Source: Chitinophaga sp. H8 (lineage in GTDB: Bacteria > Bacteroidota > Bacteroidia > Chitinophagales > Chitinophagaceae). From it: DNA of 64,000 nucleotides. The position numbers and the translations under genes are program-made. Below are positions 34,657-42,352 of this stretch, one piece after another; position 1 is the stretch's first letter; each line of letters starts with the position of its first letter. The notes beneath the pieces are model-generated. The model made no database searches. It saw nothing but the letters and a program-made list of their open reading frames with translations, and was not told the DNA's origin. The stretch spans positions 3,348,001 to 3,412,000 of the forward strand of contig NZ_JBEXAC010000001.1 of assembly GCF_040567655.1 (NCBI RefSeq). The letters run 5' to 3'.

Positions 34657-36270
34657 ATGTATTTTTGTTTCATTGGCCTATTATCCACTATTAATGTTAT
34701 TTCATTGAAAAATTTCTCCACGTTAGACGTTGTTATTATTGCCGCATACCTGGTTGCGATGGTGTTGACCGGTCTCTTTTTTTCCAGGAAGAATAAGAAT
34801 GTAAGTCAGTTTACCAAGGCTTCCGGAAGCATTCCCGGATGGGCCATCGGACTATCTATATATGCCACCTTTTTAAGCAGCAATACTTTCCTGGGGGTAC
34901 CGGGCAAAGCATTTGGCACCAACTGGAATGCTTTTGTATTCAGTATCTCCATGCCATTTGCCGCCTGGGTAGCCGCCAAATACTTTGTACCCTTTTACCG
35001 GAAAACCGGAGAAGTATCCGCTTACTCTCACCTGGAGCATCGCTTTGGACCCTGGGCACGTACCTATGCGGTGGTGTGCTTTTTATTAACCCAGCTGGCC
35101 AGAATAGGCTCTATTTTCTTTGGTATCGCACTCACCCTGCAGGCTATTACCGGGTATTCGATGTTTTCTATTATGCTGGTAACAGGTATCTGTATCATTC
35201 TCTACACTGTTTTCGGGGGCATGGAAGCTGTGATCTGGACAGAGGTGGTACAAGGCATCATTAAAACGATCGGGGCCTTCCTGATCCTTTATCTGATCAT
35301 AAAAGATATTCCCGGTGGTATTCCCCAGATCATTGATATAGGCATGCAGGATGATAAATTCAGCCTGGGCAGCTTTGCACCGGACCTTACTGCTTCCACC
35401 TTCTGGGTCGTCTTACTCTATGGTTTCTTTATCAACCTGAATAATTTCGGGATGGATCAGAACTATGTACAGCGGTATCATACGGCTACTTCTGCCGAGG
35501 CAGCATCCAAATCTATCTGGGTATGCGTTTGGTTATACCTTCCTGCATCCCTGTTATTCTTTGTAATTGGTACCTGCCTGTATGCCTATGCACACGTACA
35601 TCCGGAGATCCTCAGCGGTGTACGCCTGCAGGTAGCAGCAGAGCAGTTTCCCGGCGCCTCTGCTGCCAAGCTGAACGAGGTAGCGGCCAACCTGGCACCC
35701 AATGCTTATGGCGATAAAGTAATGCCGCATTTCATGGCTAATAAGATCCCTTCCGGGCTGTTGGGCCTGATAGTATCCGCTATCCTCTCTGCCGCCATGA
35801 GTACGATCAGTTCGGGTATGAACGCTTCTGCCACCGTTTTCAGCCTGGATATTGTAAAAAGATATTTTAAGCCTAATATGACCGACAAGCAGATGCTCTG
35901 GCTCTTATTGTCTACCACTGCTATCGTAGGTGTGCTGGGCATGGGTACAGGTATTGCCATGATAGGTGTGAAAAGCCTGCTGGATATATGGTGGGAACTT
36001 TCCGGCATATTTGCCGGTGCGATGCTGGGGTTATTTCTGCTGGGTATTATTTCCAGGAAAGCAGGTAATGCAGAAGCGGTTACGGCTACCATTATCGGGG
36101 TATTGGTAATCATCTGGATGTCGGTACCCAGTATGATTCCTGATCATCTGCAGTATTTAAGAAGCCCTTTTCATAAAAGCATGGTGATTGTAATCGGTAC
36201 ACTGGCAATATTCCTGATAGGCGTATTACTGACAAGATTCCGCAAAACGCCAGCAAAAGTACATGCATAA
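34657..36270 (+). CDS. Sodium/solute symporter (SSS family)
   Basis: The protein has 537 residues and about 13-14 hydrophobic helices. SSS signatures: TLDVVIIAAYLVAMVLTGLF at helix 1, the unwound helix motif SIYATFLSSNTFLGVPGKAF, GGMEAVIWTEVVQG, and SAILSAAMSTISSGMNASAT with the Ser/Thr of the sodium site. Such transporters take up sugars, sialic acid or organic acids with sodium. The ATG at 34657 is the first of the frame; a TTG at 34705 (LKNFSTLDVV) would remove 16 residues and is also plausible. It is divergent from the DapA-family gene and shares its 170-base control region. Confidence 0.92.
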   Translation: MYFCFIGLLSTINVISLKNFSTLDVVIIAAYLVAMVLTGLFFSRKNKNVSQFTKASGSIPGWAIGLSIYATFLSSNTFLGVPGKAFGTNWNAFVFSISMPFAAWVAAKYFVPFYRKTGEVSAYSHLEHRFGPWARTYAVVCFLLTQLARIGSIFFGIALTLQAITGYSMFSIMLVTGICIILYTVFGGMEAVIWTEVVQGIIKTIGAFLILYLIIKDIPGGIPQIIDIGMQDDKFSLGSFAPDLTASTFWVVLLYGFFINLNNFGMDQNYVQRYHTATSAEAASKSIWVCVWLYLPASLLFFVIGTCLYAYAHVHPEILSGVRLQVAAEQFPGASAAKLNEVAANLAPNAYGDKVMPHFMANKIPSGLLGLIVSAILSAAMSTISSGMNASATVFSLDIVKRYFKPNMTDKQMLWLLLSTTAIVGVLGMGTGIAMIGVKSLLDIWWELSGIFAGAMLGLFLLGIISRKAGNAEAVTATIIGVLVIIWMSVPSMIPDHLQYLRSPFHKSMVIVIGTLAIFLIGVLLTRFRKTPAKVHA

Positions 36271-36273
36271 ACC

Positions 36274-36293
36274 GGGGGGCTACATAGCCCCCT
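36274..36293. terminator. GC-rich hairpin between convergent symporter and AraC genes
   Basis: GGGGGCT (36275-36281) pairs with AGCCCCC (36286-36292) around ACAT and overlaps the AraC stop codon. There is no T-run on either side, so it is a likely but not certain terminator. Confidence 0.5.
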
Positions 36294-37173
36294 GCTCATA
36301 CAGATTAGCGTACATACATTTACGCTTAAATTCGTAAGGAGTTACTCCCTTTATCTTTTTAAAATGCCGGTAAAAATTAGATACATTATTGAAGCCACAT
36401 TCAAAACAGATCGCATCTGTAGAGATCTTGCCTTCAATCAACATCTTACAGGCCTGACTGATCCTTATTTCTGTCAGGAAATCATTGTAAGTCTTGTTCG
36501 TCATCTGTTTAAAATAACGGCAAAACGAGGTAACACTCAGGTTGGCAATCAATGCAATTTCTTCCAGGGAGATGTCCTTTTTATAATTCTTCAGCGAATA
36601 AGAACATATTTCATTCAGACGGATATTTTCCGCATCACTGGACCTGTAGAAGGCATTGGAAGAAGAAATATAATCCAGGTTATTGGAAATAGAAATAAGA
36701 TGCAATACGGACATCATCGTCACCATTCTTTCCATTTGGGAAGATGCTACGGCCTTATACATTAACGGCACTACAAAGTCCCTGGTATCCCCTTCTATTA
36801 CGAGGCCATTCCTGGCATTGGAAAACAACTTCTTCATAGGTCCTGCCTCCGGAAGATTTATGAAATCTTTCCCGAAACAATCCGGCAGGAACTGGATAAC
36901 AATGGCTTCTGCTTTATAAGCAGGGTCGTTTTGGGTATATGGCTCATTACAACGCCAGGTATGCGGCAGGTTTTCCCCCAGCAACAATAATTCACCTGCA
37001 CTAAAGTTCTGTACACTGTCACCTATCAACCTTACCCCTTCTCCCCTGATCACATAATGCAATTCAAGCTGCGGGTGATAATGCCACTGGTTCCCGAAAT
37101 TCGACCCAATTGAATTCCGGATACTGAATGAGCTTTGTTCATCCTGTAAAACTTTATGAAAGTGCGCTTTCAA
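36280..37173 (-). CDS. AraC-family transcriptional regulator with cupin sensor domain
   Basis: The protein has 297 residues. The N-terminal half is a cupin ligand domain (HYHPQLELHYVIRGEGVRLI at about 32-51; FSAGELLLLGENLPHTW). The C-terminal half holds two helix-turn-helices: ISLEEIALIANLSVTSFCRY and DAICFECGFNNVSNFYRHFK, ending GVTPYEFKRK as usual for AraC. It probably senses a sugar or its derivative and activates the neighbouring symporter and DapA-family genes. It is convergent with the symporter across 9 bases. Confidence 0.93.
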   Translation of the reverse strand: MKAHFHKVLQDEQSSFSIRNSIGSNFGNQWHYHPQLELHYVIRGEGVRLIGDSVQNFSAGELLLLGENLPHTWRCNEPYTQNDPAYKAEAIVIQFLPDCFGKDFINLPEAGPMKKLFSNARNGLVIEGDTRDFVVPLMYKAVASSQMERMVTMMSVLHLISISNNLDYISSSNAFYRSSDAENIRLNEICSYSLKNYKKDISLEEIALIANLSVTSFCRYFKQMTNKTYNDFLTEIRISQACKMLIEGKISTDAICFECGFNNVSNFYRHFKKIKGVTPYEFKRKCMYANLYEQGAM

Positions 37174-37663
37174 AATCTGTTAAATTTTAGCTTGTTTACA
37201 ATGCTTTACCCCGTTTAAATTTACAAATATTAAAAAACATATTAGGCATTTATGGGTCAGAAATGATAATTTCAAGGAAAAATAGGCTAACATATTACAA
37301 TCCATGGACAACCATTTGTTTAAGCATAGGCCATTACCAATATAAGTGCTATCTTTGCCCTGTGCAGGATATTATATACATAAAAGCTGCGACCTCTTTC
37401 TCCAGGTATTCAGGTATTTATAAAAGTCTCTTTTTACTACCTGAAAAGAGTTATTTCTACTCCAATTTCAAAGACTTCAATACACTAACCCCCGCCTGAT
37501 CACTCATTCCAGCGCCGGGGGATACCATTTACTACCGATGATTTTCAATCATGGCGATTGCCTGTATCCCGAATACAGCAATTACACAGGCATTTCTATG
37601 CATTAGCATGCAGGAATGACCTGAAGAAAAACTATTGTATTTAATACCGAAAAATGAACAATC
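37174..37663. other. Intergenic region with two hairpins and a candidate promoter
   Basis: I see no convincing gene; a 78-codon frame at 37263 has no family features. TATCTTTG at 37350-37357 fits TAnnTTTG on the plus strand. Two hairpins follow in the implied leader of the GreA-like gene: CCCCCG (37489-37494) with CGGGGG (37516-37521), and ATTGcCTGTAT (37557-37567) with ATACAGCAAT (37573-37582). Confidence 0.45.
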
Positions 37664-38029
37664 ATGTCAACTAATCATATACAGCCCGTTATTTCCAAAG
37701 ATGATCACGATTTACTGATGAACTACGCCAAAACAACAGGCGCCATACAACTAAAAGAGAAGATTCAAAAGGCGAAAGTGATAGATAAAGCTGATTTACC
37801 CCATGATGTGGTGCGCCTCAATTCCAGAGTAGTGGTGCGTGATAAGATGGCCCGGCGCAATTTCATATACCAGCTGTCTGTGCCCGGAAACAATCAAACC
37901 GCAAGCACCGCACTTTCACCGATAGGTGTAGCGCTATTGGGCCTGCAAAAAGGACAGGATGTAAGTATACAAGCCGCAAAAGGCAAGAAATACTACATTG
38001 TCATGGAGGTAACTAACCCGGTAGGATAA
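37664..38029 (+). CDS. GreA/GreB-family protein (Rnk-like)
   Basis: The 121-residue protein has the C-terminal FKBP-like domain of Gre transcript-cleavage factors (about 45-120: DVVRLNSRVVVRDKMARRNF, ALSPIGVALLGLQKGQDVSI) after a short helical N-terminus that lacks the long coiled-coil of GreA. This layout matches the Rnk and Gre-factor-homologue group, which bind RNA polymerase without cleaving RNA. In Bacteroidota such genes often lie among stress regulators, as here. A terminator follows 33 bases after the stop. Confidence 0.85.
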   Translation: MSTNHIQPVISKDDHDLLMNYAKTTGAIQLKEKIQKAKVIDKADLPHDVVRLNSRVVVRDKMARRNFIYQLSVPGNNQTASTALSPIGVALLGLQKGQDVSIQAAKGKKYYIVMEVTNPVG

Positions 38030-38061
38030 GGGTCATTTTGTATTGCTCCTGCCATAAGCAT

Positions 38062-38091
38062 AAAGGCTCCGGTTTTTACCGGGGCTTTTTT
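38062..38091 (+). terminator. Intrinsic terminator of the GreA-like gene
   Basis: AAAGGCTCCGGT and ACCGGGGCTTTTTT form a GC-rich stem (one bulge, one G-U) around TTTT, followed by a T-run. It is similar in sequence to the terminator at 40701-40728. Confidence 0.85.
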
Positions 38092-38196
38092 ATTTATCGG
38101 AGATATATGGCTTATATCGGTGTATTTGGTCGTTTGTCGATTCCCGTGTATCCCGCTTATTGCCGCGCTTATTTTTATGCTATAAAACGTATAAAA

Positions 38197-38454
38197 ATGA
38201 GCCTATTCAGTATATTAAAAAAATGTGTACCTGGTGTAGTGATCCTGGTAGTGGTGTTATTTTTAAAAAACGGGCCGTTTTGCCATAACCTGAAGACCCC
38301 ACCGCCTACGGTAACAATAGATAAATGTCTGGATAAGATTTTTCCGGAGCAACCGGCTATCAATGATGGCAAAAGGAGACAAAAAAATGACAGCAAGCCC
38401 AAGGCCAGGATAGATGAAACCAAAACCCTAGATATTCCCATGCAATTCAATTAA
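38197..38454 (+). CDS. Small predicted membrane-anchored protein
   Basis: This 85-residue frame starts at ATG 38197 (MSLFSILKKCVPGVVILVVV). It has one N-terminal membrane helix (about 10-24) and a short hydrophilic tail with two further Cys and many Lys/Asp. I recognise no family. The open frame extends upstream to 38038 but through the terminator, so that part is not coding. The stop overlaps the stop of the LytTR gene on the other strand by four bases. It may be a genuine small envelope protein or a chance frame. Confidence 0.45.
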   Translation: MSLFSILKKCVPGVVILVVVLFLKNGPFCHNLKTPPPTVTIDKCLDKIFPEQPAINDGKRRQKNDSKPKARIDETKTLDIPMQFN

Positions 38455-38906
38455 AACATCATCTTACGGATGGCATGTACATAATGACGGCCCACATTTA
38501 TTTCCATACCATTGTCTAGTACGAGAAACATCTTTGTAATGTCCCGGTACAGCTCTTTAATACAATTAATATTGACAATAAAAGAACGGTGAATCCTCAT
38601 AAACAACCTGGGGTCCAGCTTATTCTCAATAGCTCCTATACCATATGAACTCAGATAACTGCCTTCATGGGTATAGATTACTGTATAATCCCCTTCTGCC
38701 TTTAGATAAGTAATAGTTACAACATCCAGGCATTTTAAACGTTTGCCATTTTCTACCAGGATTCTGGTGGGGAAAGTTACCGGCCGGTACAGCCAGCGGG
38801 AAGAAGGGTTTTCAGGCAACATATATGCCGGGTCCTGGCTTAACTGCGGCTTACATTCGTTATTTCCGGAGAAGATCATTTTTAGCTGATTAATTATAGA
38901 TAGCAT
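38451..38906 (-). CDS. LytTR-domain DNA-binding protein without receiver domain
   Basis: The 151-residue protein has a C-terminal LytTR DNA-binding domain (about 48-150): KCLDVVTITYLKAEGDYTVI, SYGIGAIENKLDPRLFMRIH, RSFIVNINCIKELYRD and GMEINVGRHYVHAIRKMM are standard LytTR stretches. The receiver domain of two-component LytR/AlgR regulators is absent; the N-terminal 45 residues have no known fold. Such single-domain LytTR proteins are common in Bacteroidota. I chose the ATG at 38906; the frame has a TTG one codon earlier. Upstream on the same strand lies a Crp/Fnr-type regulator. Confidence 0.9.
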   Translation of the reverse strand: MLSIINQLKMIFSGNNECKPQLSQDPAYMLPENPSSRWLYRPVTFPTRILVENGKRLKCLDVVTITYLKAEGDYTVIYTHEGSYLSSYGIGAIENKLDPRLFMRIHRSFIVNINCIKELYRDITKMFLVLDNGMEINVGRHYVHAIRKMMF

Positions 38907-38976
38907 CAATGAGCCAAAAGTATCCCTATATCCGCACTTCCTTTCTGACGTATGTCAGGTTTTTACCAACCGCTCC

Positions 38977-39561
38977 TCATCCTTCTTTACGGCCTACTTT
39001 ATTCCTGATCCGGCTAAGACTATCCTGGTGGATACTCAAAAATGAAGCTATATATTTTAACGGAATGGTACGTATCACTTCAGGCTGGCTTTCCAGTAGT
39101 TTCAGATAACGTTCTTCCGCTGTCAGACACATAATATCTATTTGTATATCCTGCATCCAATTTAACAACCTGTCTGTATGTGCTTTTTCTATATCTGTTG
39201 CCATTTGGGTTTTGGCCAGCAACGCTATTACATCTTCCCTGTTCCATTCGAGTGCATTTACTTCCGTTAGGGTTTCAAGGGCACAAGTAGACGGATGCTG
39301 GTTTAACAGATATGTGGTGGTAGACACAAAATCATTGCTGGAAACAATTCCCAAAGTAAAGTCCATATCATTGTGCATCCTGAATAAACGGACAATACCT
39401 TCATTCAGAAAAAACAATTTCTTTACCGGTTTTCCCTGCTGCATAATGATAGTCTGGGGAGGAATCACCACCTGTTGTGTGTGGGTTGCGAATATTTCCA
39501 GCTCTTCCGGTAAAATACGCACATGATGCTCCCGTAGCCATTGACAGATTTTTTCAAACAT
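38977..39561 (-). CDS. Crp/Fnr-family transcriptional regulator
   Basis: The 194-residue protein has a cyclic-nucleotide-binding-type sensor domain (about 15-125; PPQTIIMQQGKPVKKLFFLN, FVSTTTYLLNQHPS) and a C-terminal helix-turn-helix (about 145-190; IPLKYIASFLSIHQDSLSRI). The phosphate-binding cassette of true cAMP receptors is not evident, as in most Bacteroidota homologues. I chose the ATG at 39561 (MFEKICQW), four bases after the lipoprotein stop; a GTG at 39588 would overlap that gene. It is co-transcribed with the lipoprotein upstream. Confidence 0.88.
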   Translation of the reverse strand: MFEKICQWLREHHVRILPEELEIFATHTQQVVIPPQTIIMQQGKPVKKLFFLNEGIVRLFRMHNDMDFTLGIVSSNDFVSTTTYLLNQHPSTCALETLTEVNALEWNREDVIALLAKTQMATDIEKAHTDRLLNWMQDIQIDIMCLTAEERYLKLLESQPEVIRTIPLKYIASFLSIHQDSLSRIRNKVGRKEG

Positions 39562-39565
39562 ATAT

Positions 39566-40567
39566 TCATGTAATTTTTTCGGGATCACCGGAAAACAGGT
39601 AAGCAGTTTGTCCTACGCCTGCCCGGCCTTCTATCAGTTCCTTCATGATAAGTTGTAGATCTTTTTTCATCAGGGAGATCAATGCTTCCAACTGGTCCAG
39701 CATGCTGGAGCGGTCATTGAGTGCATCTGCCGTATATTTCCCCCCATTCCCAAAATACAGTTCATAGGTACTGCTATCTTTCAGTGACAGCTGATCCAGC
39801 GAAAGCCATTGTGCTTTCAGGGACTCTCTCAGAGAAGGCTTGTCTTCATTAAAAGGTAAATTGAGATAATACCATATCAAAGGGGGAAAGTTGGTGGTGG
39901 AATCAGCTCCGTACCAGATATCACGAAGATGGTTCCGTGGGTGTTCAAACTGAATATTACGTTCTATCTTCAACGACAGGATACCCAGGGTAGCTTCTAC
40001 CACCCCTCCCGCAATAGCAATCTCTTCAGACAGGTTCTCATTACTTTTAGACAAATTCATCACACCTACCAGCAATCCTGTAGCCGCCCCGGTAATAATA
40101 GCAGCCACCGTGATTTTCCGTTCCGCATTGCCCACCTTTTCGCGTAGCAATTCCTTTAACTGATCTGCACGTTCTTCTTCACAGTCCAGTTCTGCCGCAG
40201 TAGCAGATATTTCGAGGGAGGCCAGATCCACCCGATCAGCCACAAACTGTTTTAATTCCAGCCAGTGCAGCCGGTCTTCTATAGTAAAAGCAGCTTTTCC
40301 TTTTTTTTCCAGTTCTATCAGTTCCCTCAACTGCTTTTCCACCCCTAATAACCCCGCCAGCTGCCAGCTTTTTTTAGAAAAGCGGACCAGCTCATCCGGT
40401 GTTAATGGCTGATGCAGATCAGGCTGTTGCCAAACGTAATTTCTTGGTGTAGTGGGTGCACAATTAAGGGATATCTGCTGCAAACGGTTTTGTACTACTG
40501 TTTTGCCCATTTTACAAGCAAAAAAAGCAGGTAACAAGATAGATAGCAGCCAAAAACCCTTCCTCAT
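39566..40567 (-). CDS. Unknown lipoprotein
   Basis: I do not recognise this 333-residue protein. The N-terminus is a lipoprotein signal (LLPAFFAC, Cys18). Most of the rest is predicted helical and charged, with a hydrophobic stretch in the middle (KITVAAIITGAATGLLVGVM, about 150-170) that could insert in a membrane, and a long helix near the C-terminus (MLDQLEALISLMKKDLQLIM). It is the first gene after the TPP riboswitch and terminator at 40701-40824, beginning 134 bases beyond the terminator, and precedes a Crp/Fnr regulator by 4 bases. If the riboswitch controls anything here, it is this gene, but no link to thiamine is visible in the protein. Confidence 0.75.
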   Translation of the reverse strand: MRKGFWLLSILLPAFFACKMGKTVVQNRLQQISLNCAPTTPRNYVWQQPDLHQPLTPDELVRFSKKSWQLAGLLGVEKQLRELIELEKKGKAAFTIEDRLHWLELKQFVADRVDLASLEISATAAELDCEEERADQLKELLREKVGNAERKITVAAIITGAATGLLVGVMNLSKSNENLSEEIAIAGGVVEATLGILSLKIERNIQFEHPRNHLRDIWYGADSTTNFPPLIWYYLNLPFNEDKPSLRESLKAQWLSLDQLSLKDSSTYELYFGNGGKYTADALNDRSSMLDQLEALISLMKKDLQLIMKELIEGRAGVGQTAYLFSGDPEKIT

Positions 40568-40700
40568 AAACTATAAATTACAAATTTATTTACAGCAAGT
40601 ATAATAAACCTGCTGCAAATATATAGCAGGCACATGATGCCGCTATCTTATAAAAGCTGGTGTTTAGCAATGGAAAATCAAGGAGATGGGGAGCAGGCAC

Positions 40701-40728
40701 AAAAAAGGCTCCGGTTTTCACCGGAGCC
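40701..40728 (-). terminator. Terminator of the TPP riboswitch expression platform
   Basis: On the minus strand GGCTCCGGT (40728-40720) pairs fully with ACCGGAGCC (40715-40707) around GAAA, followed by TTTTTT (40706-40701). It comes six bases after the aptamer, as in riboswitches that work by transcription termination. Confidence 0.88.
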
Positions 40729-40734
40729 CTTGAT

Positions 40735-40824
40735 GTTTCCGTTTTCCTACGCTGGCATTACCCAGATCAGGTGTTTTGGGTTTGATCTCAGATCTGTTTT
40801 ACCAGACCACCCCTTTTTAGAAAC
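40735..40824 (-). ncRNA. TPP riboswitch (THI-box)
   Basis: On the minus strand the sequence carries the conserved TPP aptamer words in order: GGGGTG (40812-40807), CTGAGA (40791-40786), ACCTGATCTGG (40772-40762), TAATGCCAGCGTAGG closing at 40746, and an outer helix P1 made by GTTTC (40824-40820) and GAAAC (40739-40735). This is a nearly textbook aptamer that binds thiamine pyrophosphate. The terminator directly after it fits a switch that stops transcription when TPP is bound. Such elements normally precede thiamine synthesis or uptake genes; the next gene on this strand is an unknown lipoprotein 134 bases beyond the terminator, so the target is unclear. Confidence 0.92.
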
Positions 40825-40883
40825 TTCTGATTATATACCTGAAATAATCGTGCCATAACCCAAGCTGCTTATATACCAACATT

Positions 40884-40923
40884 CCTATTATATGTACCTG
40901 CTTAATTAACATATACCAATAGG
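40884..40923. other. Long imperfect hairpin upstream of the riboswitch and the Usp gene
   Basis: CCTATTATATGT (40884-40895) pairs with ACATAT-acc-AATAGG (40909-40923) with a three-base bulge and 13-base loop. It lies in the divergent control region between the riboswitch and the universal stress gene. The rest of 40825-41074 shows no gene. Confidence 0.45.
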
Positions 40924-41074
40924 CATTTCAGCTAAAAAGAATGGGTGTAGCGCGTGGAATAATACCCTGGCATAATTTCTACACCTGTCGCAATACCTCA
41001 CCATTTTGTCACCATATTCTACCTCAAAATTCATTTAAAATACGGCCTGTAATTTGTGCCCCATTTTCTGACAG

Positions 41075-41926
41075 ATGAAGCGGCATATGGAATCATTACT
41101 CGTTCCTACAGATTTTTCCGATACTGCGTTGCACGCGGCAAAATATGCATGCATGCTGGGCAATCAGATGCATAGCAAACGTATCATCCTGTACCATGCT
41201 TATCAAACCGTTATTCCAGCTACAGACCTTCCTATTTATCCCACCAGAGACCTGGAACAGTTCAAACAGGAAAGCCTCCGGTCACTGCAGGAATGGTCGC
41301 ATCATGTTACCCCCTTCCTTTCGGGTATGGATATGATTATTAAAACAAGTGACGATACCCTGCCTGTGGCGGTAAATGCGCTTTGTCATAAAGAAAGGGT
41401 ATCATTGGTCATTATGGGTATTACCGGTAAATCCCAGTTTGAAAATGTTATCATAGGTAATAATGCCATTAAAGTTTTGGAAAGCAGTGAGTTTCCGCTC
41501 TTATTAGTACCTCCACAGGCACCATTGAGGGATGTAAAGAATGCTATTTTTACAACTGACCTGGAAAATGTTCACGACACGATTCCACTACAACGGCTGG
41601 ATACCTTATTGCATGCCTTAAATGCGCGTTTATGGATACTGAATGTAGCTCCTCCGGACAAGCATCCATCCCGGTCTTCCGAGTTATCTGACCTGCACCT
41701 GTTACTGGACAGTTACAAACCAGTTTATCACTTTACCAGTGACACGGATATTGTACAAGGCATTATCCATTTTGCTCATGAAAAAGAAGATGCGTTGATC
41801 ATATTAGCCCCAAAAAAACGAGGGATATTCTATCAGCTGTTTCATCAGAGCATCACCAAAGCACTGGCCTACCGTGTTACTACGCCTATTATTGCCCTTC
41901 CACCTAAAAAAGCTGCCAGCGCTTAG
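41075..41926 (+). CDS. Universal stress protein, tandem UspA domains
   Basis: The 283-residue cytoplasmic protein has two Usp domains (about 5-150 and 155-280). The first begins ESLLVPTDFSDTALHAAKYA and contains the ATP-binding spacing G-x2-G-x9-G (GITGKSQFENVIIGNNA, about 127-143). The second is degenerate but keeps the fold and ends TKALAYRVTTPIIALP. Tandem Usp proteins respond to starvation and redox stress. ATG codons at 41075 and 41087 are both possible starts. The dodecin gene follows after 68 bases in the same orientation. Confidence 0.92.
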   Translation: MKRHMESLLVPTDFSDTALHAAKYACMLGNQMHSKRIILYHAYQTVIPATDLPIYPTRDLEQFKQESLRSLQEWSHHVTPFLSGMDMIIKTSDDTLPVAVNALCHKERVSLVIMGITGKSQFENVIIGNNAIKVLESSEFPLLLVPPQAPLRDVKNAIFTTDLENVHDTIPLQRLDTLLHALNARLWILNVAPPDKHPSRSSELSDLHLLLDSYKPVYHFTSDTDIVQGIIHFAHEKEDALIILAPKKRGIFYQLFHQSITKALAYRVTTPIIALPPKKAASA

Positions 41927-41994
41927 CTGATTTTAGTACCTAACAACGCCTGCATTAACCTGCTAATATTATTTCACTTATAAATTACAACATC

Positions 41995-42207
41995 ATGGCT
42001 ATTGTAAAAGTAATTGAGGTCATTGCCTCTTCCGAAAAAGGAATTGAAGACGCGTTGCAGAGTGCGGTGAAAGAGGTATCTAAAACCATCCATAACATAG
42101 ATTCCATTTATGTGAAGGATATTAAAGCGCATGTTAAGGAGGGCAAAATAACTTCCTATGGCCTCATTTGTAAAGTATCCTTCCGGATTGATAGCAAGGA
42201 AAGATAA
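41995..42207 (+). CDS. Dodecin family flavin-binding protein
   Basis: The 70-residue protein matches dodecin in length and pattern: MAIVKVIEVIASSEKGIEDA, one helix, then DSIYVKDIKAHVKEGKITSY. Dodecins form hollow dodecamers that bind riboflavin or FMN (some bind CoA) and buffer free flavin. The aromatic residue that stacks on flavin (usually Trp in the strand after the helix) appears to be Tyr here (SIYVKDIKA), so ligand choice may differ. Its position after a Usp gene fits a stress role. Confidence 0.9.
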   Translation: MAIVKVIEVIASSEKGIEDALQSAVKEVSKTIHNIDSIYVKDIKAHVKEGKITSYGLICKVSFRIDSKER

Positions 42208-42352
42208 TCAGCATACAGGAGCCTGCCATTAGCGCATATTCCCGGATGCTATGCTGGTCTATCCCTTCTTCTGCGCATGTAATGTCATCTGCAGGAGGAG
42301 GGATTGTTTTGCATAGCTTTTATGTATATTTAGATAATTCCCCAGGTAAAAC

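Noticed and set aside
37263..37499. A 78-codon plus-strand frame upstream of the GreA-like gene
   Set aside because: There is no domain or signal, it crosses a candidate promoter, and its length is expected by chance.
38038..38196. N-terminal extension of the small membrane protein
   Set aside because: It would translate through the terminator of the GreA-like gene; the ATG at 38197 directly before the hydrophobic helix is more natural.
40634..40858. A 74-codon plus-strand frame
   Set aside because: It lies over the TPP riboswitch and its terminator on the other strand, whose conserved bases explain the sequence.
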